Position numbers and translations under genes: made by a program
Notes under the pieces: model-generated
Databases searched by the model: none
Seen by the model: only the letters and a program-made list of their open reading frames with translations
Told to the model about the DNA's origin: nothing
NCBI RefSeq assembly: GCF_003473485.1
Contig: NC_053047.1
Location: 3,921,001-3,985,000, forward strand
Length of the DNA: 64,000 nt
Direction of reading: 5' to 3'
Source: Medicago truncatula
Lineage: Eukaryota > Streptophyta > Magnoliopsida > Fabales > Fabaceae
Part shown: positions 56,863-64,000 of the stretch, one piece after another
Numbering within the stretch: position 1 is the stretch's first letter
Layout of the letters: each line of letters begins with the position of its first letter

Positions 56863-56869
56863 TATAAAT
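56863..56869 (+). promoter_or_regulatory. TATA box of the AP2/ERF gene
   Basis: TATAAAT about 100 bp before the ATG, after a CT-rich CACTCTCCCTTCACA and followed by an A/C-rich leader typical of plant 5' untranslated regions. Confidence 0.6.
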
Positions 56870-56962
56870 GCACAACAAAACCAACTCAAATCAAACATCA
56901 AAACCAAACTTCAACAATACAGAAAAAAAAAATCACAATAAGAGCTTAAAAGAGTTCATATA

Positions 56963-58198
56963 ATGGCAAGGAAGAGAAAGGTTTCTGAAGCAGTTGAAGA
57001 AGGAAGCATGGTATGGGATGATATGATGAAAGAAGCTGCATCACTCGGAGGAGCAAGGCGAGTCCGAAAGAGATTTGTTGGCGTTCGACAAAGGCCATCG
57101 GGTAGATGGGTTGCTGAGATTAAAGATACCATTCAAAAGATAAGAGTTTGGTTAGGAACTTTTGATACAGCTGAAGAAGCTGCTAGAGCTTATGATGAGG
57201 CTGCTTGTTTGCTTCGAGGCGCAAACACTCGGACAAATTTCTGGCCTTGTTCTCAATCTTCAACTAGTCCTGCTCTTTCTTCAAAGATCACCAATCTCCT
57301 CCTTCAAAGACTTAAAGAAAGGAATATGAATAACTCTTGTTCTTCCTTTTCTTCGTCGAAATACACTTCCCTGTTGGGAAGTCCAGAGGAGCGTAGGGAG
57401 CAACAACGAGCCAATGATCACGATCGTCAGGAGATGCAACAACAAGTGGATGCATATGGAGAAGTATCAAAAGATTTCTCAATTGATCAATTCACTGATT
57501 TCCTCAATGATCATGAGGATTATAGCACAAGCAACAATGAATTGATCAATGACACTGCACAATTCGATTACATTTCGAGTAGTTTTGAATCGTGTTTAAC
57601 CGAAAACAATGGCTGCAAGGAGGATGAAATGAATATGGAATCTAAATCAAACAATGTGACAGAAACTTCAAGTGGTGATAGCAATTCAGAAGATGGTGAA
57701 GAGGAAGTCAATAATGATGTAAGTGTTGATGTTCCTGATTTTCGGTTTCTCGACGATATTGCTCCAACTAGTTACTACTCACCTTTTGAGATTGCTGAGG
57801 AAATGGAAGAGCAAATGGTGGAGAATGAGAGCTTTTGTGATGAGCCTTCAATGATTAGAGCTGTTATGAAGAGAATGAAATATGAGAGAAAATTTTCAGC
57901 TTCTCTTTATGCATTCAATGGAATACCTGAATGCTTGAAATTGAAACTTGAATCTGGAAACAATAATGGAAGAGGAATTTCTGATCAATTGAACAATCTC
58001 AAAGAAGCATGTAACAAAAATAAACTTGAGAAGAAGAAGAAGATGGTGGATGAGAAAAATGAAGAAAATAATCAAACTTCAACTGAAATGGAGTCTTCTT
58101 GTTTGTCAAGTAATGATGGTGATCTTTTTCTTTGGAATTCACTTGATCTTCCTCCTATTTGTTTTGTTAACTTACTTGAAAATGGTTCATTCAATTAG
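56963..58198 (+). CDS. AP2/ERF transcription factor, ERN/RAP2.11-like
   Basis: An intronless 411-aa frame starting [20 protein letters not shown]. One AP2/ERF DNA-binding domain spans about residues 38-95: [40 protein letters not shown] and [18 protein letters not shown], with the WLG and RAYD core motifs present. The rest is Ser-, Asn- and acid-rich, with an acidic activation-type stretch (about 215-270) and a lysine-rich segment near 355-365. It ends [18 protein letters not shown]. The flanks of the AP2 domain and the QKIRVWLG wording place it near the group that includes RAP2.11 and the legume nodulation factors ERN1-3. A role in nodulation is possible but cannot be told from sequence alone. 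Proteins of this family bind GCC-box-like promoter elements in the nucleus. Confidence 0.92.
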   Translation: MARKRKVSEAVEEGSMVWDDMMKEAASLGGARRVRKRFVGVRQRPSGRWVAEIKDTIQKIRVWLGTFDTAEEAARAYDEAACLLRGANTRTNFWPCSQSSTSPALSSKITNLLLQRLKERNMNNSCSSFSSSKYTSLLGSPEERREQQRANDHDRQEMQQQVDAYGEVSKDFSIDQFTDFLNDHEDYSTSNNELINDTAQFDYISSSFESCLTENNGCKEDEMNMESKSNNVTETSSGDSNSEDGEEEVNNDVSVDVPDFRFLDDIAPTSYYSPFEIAEEMEEQMVENESFCDEPSMIRAVMKRMKYERKFSASLYAFNGIPECLKLKLESGNNNGRGISDQLNNLKEACNKNKLEKKKKMVDEKNEENNQTSTEMESSCLSSNDGDLFLWNSLDLPPICFVNLLENGSFN

Positions 58199-58799
58199 TA
58201 ATGTCATTTTCATTTGTGCTCAATTTATGCTTAATTGCCAAGCAATTATCTAATTTGTAACACTTGTTTTGTACTATCTAATTTCTAATGAAAGTATGTT
58301 ATTTCATTCATTTTGAAAACTAAAAAGTATCATTGGATCAAGTAGATTACTCGATTGGTGACACCGAAAGAGATTCAAGCAGAAGGTCTAGGATTCGAAT
58401 CATGGATTTGTAATATCTAATTTTTAATTAAAGTGTTTTAATTTCATTCATTTTAAAACTTAGAAGTATCAATGTATCATTGAGTCAAATAGGTAGTTCG
58501 ATTTGTGAGTTAAAAGACACAGAAGGAGGTTCAAGTACCAAGTCTTGGATTAAACTCTAGAAACAAATATAACCACTAACTAACTAACTAACATTTCCAT
58601 ATTAAAAAATAAAAACTCTTAATGTTGAACTTACATTGAAAGAATTTTTATACATTTTAGTAATTTTCATAAAAAGTTATCTCATCATCATCATCGGCAA
58701 TCTAACCAAAACTATTATCCAATATATATATGACAAAGTAATGTGCTTGTGTTTCAATTTGATGCTTACAGTTTAATCACTAAAGTTATCTGTTATGAC

Positions 58800-58986
58800 C
58801 TATGAAGTACAGATATGTACACAAACATCAGATACGACACGGACACTTAAACACCGACACCACTAATAATTTAAGAAAATCGCATTATTCAGTATAATTA
58901 TATATGTCGGCGTCGTCTCGATATCAGACACGACACGTATCCAACACCGAAACACACTTAATCTAAGAAGTGTCCATGTTTCATAG
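58800..58986. mobile_element. 'CTATGAAGCACC' MITE copy
   Basis: Starts CTATGAAGTACAGATATGTA and ends GAAGTGTCCATGTTTCATAG. The interior is rich in GACAC/GTGTC and contains the family core (AGTATAATTATATATGTCGG). Confidence 0.7.
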
Positions 58987-59570
58987 GATATGACTTTAGA
59001 AGTATAAGAGGGTCAGTTCATGTAAAGAATGAAACTATGAGGCAGGGCTTCAAATGGTTAGCATTATTTATTTATTTGTTTGTTTATATATTTCTATTTT
59101 TATATATCAAATTCTAATGAATTAAATATCATTTGAGGAAGCTTCCTCATGCATCAAGGTAGGCTCTATCACAATCATTTTTGCATAAGAACAATCAATT
59201 AAAAGCTTAAGATACAACAAAACACTACATTAATTTAGTGTTTCCATTAACTTTTGGTTGGTTGTTTGTTTCTGTGGGCACTTAGTTCATACAAGAATTA
59301 CTATACATACCCCCAAAGAAGATACAAACAAATGCTGCTTAATTGTTAAGGTCTCTTAAATGGTCAAGATCATTACTTCTTTTTTATTTTCGATACTCCC
59401 CCAAACTCTCCAACAAGTGGTATTAAAGTTATGGTTATGTAATTTGGTGGTGCGGATCGAGTGGATCTAAGTGTCGCGGATTAAGTATAGCGATGTGAAA
59501 GATTTGGACTTAAAAGGAGATTGTTGGAATTCAAGTGTGAGTTGTTAGTCTTATATCGGCTATAAGTAAG

Positions 59571-59572
<2 letters not shown>

Positions 59573-59629
<57 letters not shown>
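59573..59629. repeat. (AT)n microsatellite
   Basis: About 28 AT repeats, interrupted only at the edges. Confidence 0.97.
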
Positions 59630-61874
59630 CTCTCACTTTTCATATATATTAAAAAAATTGCTAGTATAAGATACAAATTATGATTTCATTCATCACCTAG
59701 CTTAACTGACAACGTCGAGATTATTAAACTGAACACTTTCTGTGGTTATACCCGAGTTCAAACCTAAAATCTCTCTTTAATGTGCGTAAGCTTTCAAGCG
59801 GTGTTTGTCACATATAAAAAAACATTTGCTTCAATTCTAGACTTATAGTGAAATGGATTCTTCTGATTTCTCAATTAGCTTCCACGTGGTAGAAGAGCAT
59901 TGAACAATGACATGTTCATTTTGGAGACATTTACCCATCTACCATGCCCTACACCTGCACACGATCAAGTCAAACTTATATCTAAGATATTTCTTGTTAT
60001 TATTATAAAAATGATTAAACAACTCTCTAATTATTCGATCATTTCTAAGAAAGATGAAGCATATTCTGTTATGCTAGCAATTGATTCTCCTAATGAGAAT
60101 ATAAAAAACAAGCAGCACACGATGGAGAATTTGTTTGCAAGTGCTAATTTTATATTTCTCATAATTGAAAATTTATAGCTCCATGTATTTTTTTAATCAT
60201 AAAATGACATGCACACTTTTTGGTGATTGGGACTTGTATATCAATAATTCAATATTGAGGATGATAAAATAAGTTAATTGTTTTGTACAAAAAAAAATAT
60301 GACAGTAGTTAACTTTTTGTTTTTCCAATAGGCAGTAGTTAATATCAATGAGATGAGATGAATGATACCAAAAACTAAATAAATTATATGGGTTTATGAA
60401 ATATATATTTTTAAGCATAGATTATCTTATTTCTCAAAAACAAATAGAGTGTTCCGTTACGATATTGAAAAAACCTAACTTCTACGTAAAATAGAGACGA
60501 GTCTTAAACGTAGGATCAATGTTCCTCATCGTAAAATCTCTCTTATTTATTACTTATTGTATTTTGGGCACCTTCACGAGAGAGTCACTGTAACACCACC
60601 GTAGGTGAATTTCAAACACCATTTTCAGTCCTATTTGAAGTACGAAGTTAAAGGTGTTTAAATTATTTTCATTTCACAAAATAACTTTCAGATATGAAGA
60701 TTTTTATGGAACCTATTTAATTTATAAAAAAAAATGTCATTCACTTTTAAATCCAAAGTTTCTCTGAAGTTCTATACTTTTTATGGTTTTGATTAAGCCC
60801 TATTCCAAAAGTACCTTAATTAACACATTTCAAGTTACACAATTTTGCTAAGTTAAACTGGTTTTGACCATTCAATGATGTCAAACTGTATCCACCATCA
60901 CATGAAACATATTATAATATCTTCATCCACTAAAAGTGATAATACATAGAAACATAACATTAAGAAAGCTATATTTTGAAGAACGAAGAGAAAGCTTAAT
61001 AGCACAAATGTTCAATGATCATGATTTAGAATTCACGGGGGGCCACACATTGCATTATGTTGTTTGATTGAGAATGGTGAGGTTGAAGATAGTGTAAAAA
61101 AATATGACGCGGAGACGCCAGTTATCCTAAAATTATTTGGTTGAAAATTCGCTCTTCAACTTTGATGATCTAAATTCGATACTCTGACTCACCATAAATA
61201 TAAAAGATATGACGTAGATATTATCAAAAAATTTGTGGTCCTATTTGATACGATGGACAAAAGTGAACTAGACCATCATAGATCATTTTAGAATATACAT
61301 AGTAATCAAATGACAAGTTTCAAATTTTCTCTTCTAAGGTCTTTGTCACCATGTTTGAATCATTGTCACCATTGTGAATCTTTTCAAACTTTAGCAAATT
61401 TGTATCCTGAAAATCACAAATTCAAATTCACAACACATCAATATGCTTATAAGTTATATCTAACATAGAATGTAAAATTCTTTCTAAGATGGATAACACT
61501 CAAATAATATGCAATGCCAAACAAACCTCTCTCGAGAAAACCCTAGTTGATGTATAAAACTTTTCATCAAAATATCGAGAGCAAATCTTTGCAAGCTTTT
61601 GTGGTAGTAACAAACTTAGCCTCGAAAGTATATAGAACAAAACATTTTTGCAATCTAGACCATCAAGCCGTAGCTTCTCCTCCTCCTCTTCAAGCTGTAA
61701 TCATAGTTAAATATATCATATCTCACCTTAACAGCAAATTTTATTTAAAAATCAAATCTCTGCTCAAGACGAATAAAGACGGAATATCCGAAATAAACTC
61801 GATAAAAAACACCCCTACACACCACATCTAGCCACGTCATGCCTTCAACACCATATCTCACCATGTATATGTTA

Positions 61875-62546
61875 AGGGTCCGTTTGATGGTCATGATAGA
61901 ATAAAGATAGGATAAACATTTATCCCATCATGTGTTTGATGCACACATGATAATAAATAAGATATGATATATATCACAATTAAATGACAAAATTACTCTT
62001 ATTATCAATTACATATTTTAACTTTGTTTCAATTTAATATAACCCAAAACAAAAGCAATTAGCATATCTTCAAAATTAATCTCTGCACAAACGTTATTTT
62101 ATCAACATATTCTTCTATCTTTTGAAGCAAAAGGGATTTCAATATGATTTTTTTTATTTAAAAGAACACGTATTTATTCTATTTGTTCAATTGATTCAAA
62201 AGGTTTGAACTTTTTTTTGTTTAATTGAAAACTGATGTGCTTGAGTTAAGGGGAATTTTATATTTTCAATGTCACGGCAATCATCAATTGAAAAATTGAG
62301 ATCGAACAAAAATAAAAAAGAAGAATCAATAAAAAAGAAAGAAGAGAAATCTATCAAAAAGAGGAATAATAAAAATCTATCAGAAATAAAAATTGACCGT
62401 CAAACAAAAGGATATGATATATCAGGGATAGAAAATATAAAGAAATAATTTATCATATCCTATTGGTGCATCAAACAAAAGATTAAAACAGGATATGATA
62501 TATATTTCTTATCCTGACTCTCTATCCTAACCATCAAACGCACTCT
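61875..62546. mobile_element. Inverted-repeat DNA element (about 670 bp)
   Basis: The left end AGGGTCCGTTTGATGGTCAT (then GATAGAATAAAGATAGGATA) is mirrored at the right by TATCCTAACCATCAAACGCA (ending CTCT). Second-tier words (GGATATGATATAT and ATATATCAT-type, TTTGATGCAC versus GTGCATCAAAC) also pair. The GGTCCGTTTGATGG terminus recalls hAT- or Harbinger-type MITEs. The target duplication is not clear. If the SnRK1-like exon has a downstream partner, this element sits in its intron. Confidence 0.6.
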
Positions 62547-62746
62547 AAATACATTGAAAATATAAAATATTTAGATTTTATCTATTCAAAGCAAACAAAA
62601 ATTTAAAAATGAAAAGTAAAATGACACAAGCTTGCTAGTAGATTTTCGTCATACAAGCCAAAGAAGGGTTTTCAGGAAAATAAAAAGAGAAATTGAAAAA
62701 TCGAACAAAACATGAACCAAAAATCAGCAAGCATTGAAAACCAAAC

Positions 62747-62935
62747 CTTTTTGGATTGTTGCACTTTATCTAGTAATGGTGGCATTGCCATATAATGAGG
62801 CATAGAAATTTGGAACCAAGGGTGTTGGTGTATTTCAAGTATGGTAATCCTCTTCGTTGGATCCACCTCAAGCAGCTTTGTAATCAAATCACTAGCACCA
62901 GGTGATATATAACTAGGAATAGTGTATATGCCACC
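62747..62935 (-). CDS. SnRK1 alpha-subunit-like kinase, single exon (partial gene)
   Basis: A 189-bp, 63-codon exon, phase 0 at both ends, with AG acceptor (TTACATAG) and GT donor. It reads GGIYTIPSYISPGASDLITK, LLEVDPTKRITILEIHQHPW, FQISMPHYMAMPPLLDKV and QQSKK. This is the C-lobe end of the catalytic domain of plant SnRK1 (KIN10/KIN11), including the invariant Arg of subdomain XI (TKRIT). SnRK1 is the energy-sensing kinase homologous to yeast Snf1 and animal AMPK. Several positions differ from the strongly conserved family text as I remember it (for example PPLLDKVQQSKK for PPPDTVQQAKK). No neighbouring kinase exon was found in the ~1 kb to the right or on the left, so this may be a diverged paralogue with long introns or an orphaned exon. 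Confidence 0.8.
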
Positions 62936-63369
62936 CTATGTAAAGATGAACACAGAAACATGATTAAATCTCTTTGTTGACAATATAATGGAAGAGACAA
63001 ATTCCATTAGAATAAAGGGATTCTCGTAAAGAAGTATCTCAAAGGTATGAATACCACAATTAACCACACAAAATTGAACTACCTTACATGTTAATAATCC
63101 TCTCAAAACAAAAGTTAATGATAATATTTTTTTTTTATCTAAACATGCTAATAATAATTAAAAAAAAATTATCCATATGGGGTTGGTTTAACTATCTTAG
63201 AGTTTGCTCCTCTCAAGGTCTTAGGTTTGATTTCCTCTGATGTCAACTTCATGGAAAGTCCATACAAAGCTTTGTTTTGGCTTAAATTGAGGCCCTCACA
63301 AGTGGATTTTGGAATTGGTCCCCTTGAATTAGTTGATTCTTAAATACTGAGTTTTCAAAAATAATAATA
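62936..63369. other. Flank of the SnRK1-like exon, no gene seen
   Basis: Would be intron if the kinase gene is intact. 63175-63340 is repeat-like text (GGGGTTGGTTTAACTATCTT, CTCAAGGTCTTAGGTTTGAT, ATGTCAACTTCATGGAAAGT). Confidence 0.4.
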
Positions 63370-64000
63370 ATTAATTCTCTTAAAATTATTATTGTTGTTG
63401 TTGAAATGTGTCTCAAAATTGATGTTGAAGTCTGAAGAAATCGTGGCACGTGAGCATGGATCCTGACACGATTTCGAGTGTGTTTCTAGGAGGCTGTCAC
63501 TGGAAAAATTGTGGCACGATGCAGGAGCAATGTGGCACAATGCAGTGTATAAGTTCCAGTATTGTACTATTACCAACTCCAACGTGGCATGATGGGCTGG
63601 CAAACATTGCACGATGACGCGGGGTCTGAACACAACATAAGACTTCATTCTTCATGTTTTTTAGGGAGGCTTTAAGAGAGAGAAACTTGAGAAATCAATG
63701 GAGGTAACTTTTGGATTGAGAGTCTATGGTGACTGGTGAGGGTTCTCTTGAGTTGGGAAACATTTGTAAACACCTAGGGTGAGTGAAAATCATTGAGTGT
63801 CTTGTTTATTGGAGAGATTGGGAAAATGGTAGAAATTAGGGTTTGTTCTTTATGAGCTTGTTGAAGCTAATTTCTTGTAATCATTTTATATCTCTTTGTA
63901 AATAACTCATTGATAGTGGATTGGAGAGATCAATTTCTACCCCAAAGTAGGTGGACCGAACTAGGTAAGCATTTCTTGGTGTGTTTGTTTCTCTTCTCTC
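63370..64000 (+). mobile_element. Probable LTR retrotransposon terminal sequence, cut by window end
   Basis: The stretch around 63430-63615 repeats the word GTGGCACGATG and variants about six times. A leader-like region follows (GAGAGAGAAACTTGAGAAAT, CACCTAGGGTGAGTG, GGGTTTGTTCTTTATGAGCT). Then comes TTTCTACCCCAAAGTAGGTG plus GACCGAACTAGGTAAGCATT, text typical of the R-U5 part of plant copia-type LTRs. No start or end boundary is visible. Confidence 0.45.

Larger units (their letters stand above)
58199..61319. other. Intergenic DNA right of the AP2/ERF gene
   Basis: 58199-58320 is the likely 3' flank of the AP2/ERF gene. Two diverged direct repeats of about 120 bp follow (58305-58420 and about 58440-58565: ATTTCATTCATTTT, AAGTATCA, then GGTTCAAG- or GATTCAAG-like text). 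A MITE lies at 58800-58986 and an (AT)n tract at 59573-59629. No gene called. Confidence 0.45.

Noticed and set aside
61320-61406. Exon-like segment (- strand, TTTTCAG acceptor, 28 codons, stop) left of the SnRK1-like exon
   Set aside because: Phase fits, but the peptide has no resemblance to SnRK1 C-terminal text; kept only as a remark under the SnRK1 finding.

Overview
This window is nuclear DNA of a flowering plant, most likely a papilionoid legume close to Medicago (inference). The reasons are AT-rich intergenic DNA, intron-rich genes with GT-AG splicing, large transposon content, a nuclear copy of mitochondrial rps1, and an AP2/ERF protein resembling the nodulation-linked ERN/RAP2.11 group. 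There are no bacterial or viral gene clusters.

Layout. 1-2.3 kb: the first exon of a G-type lectin receptor kinase runs off the left edge (- strand), with a decayed kinase-domain relic behind it. 4.2-6.4 kb: a five-exon plastid-type DUF1997 gene (+). 11.2 kb: a lone tRNA-Ala(UGC). 12.4-14.3 kb: an intronless DYW-class PPR gene (-). 15.8-19.5 kb: a five-exon VTI11-like v-SNARE (-). 22.8-28.2 kb: a ten-coding-exon HYP1-like OSCA/CSC1 channel gene (+). 29.9-33.4 kb: nuclear-encoded mitochondrial RPS1 (+), with a coding region that begins at the RPS1 start itself and an inferred long leader intron. Just after it lies a broken copy of the HYP1 last exon. 36.1-45.4 kb: nested transposons, namely a LINE remnant, a Helitron helicase remnant, and an intact-looking 7.8-kb Athila-like LTR element with matching 1,362-bp LTRs and a 5-bp target duplication. 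45.4-56.6 kb: a patchwork of duplicated intergenic blocks, a Pack-MULE-like element and several MITEs. 57.0-58.2 kb: an intronless AP2/ERF gene (+). 62.7-62.9 kb: one exon of a SnRK1-alpha-like kinase (-). 63.4-64 kb: probable retrotransposon LTR sequence leaving the window.

The genes do not form a pathway. They are ordinary dispersed plant genes for organelle translation and RNA editing, vesicle fusion, osmosensing, transcription control and energy signalling. The most informative parts are the rps1 locus, where an organelle gene sits among duplicated pieces of its neighbour, and the nested retroelement region. Coding exon chains for DUF1997, VTI11 and HYP1 were assembled by eye from splice sites and family similarity, and all keep frame (237, 221 and 712 aa). 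No database search was run; family matches are from memory.
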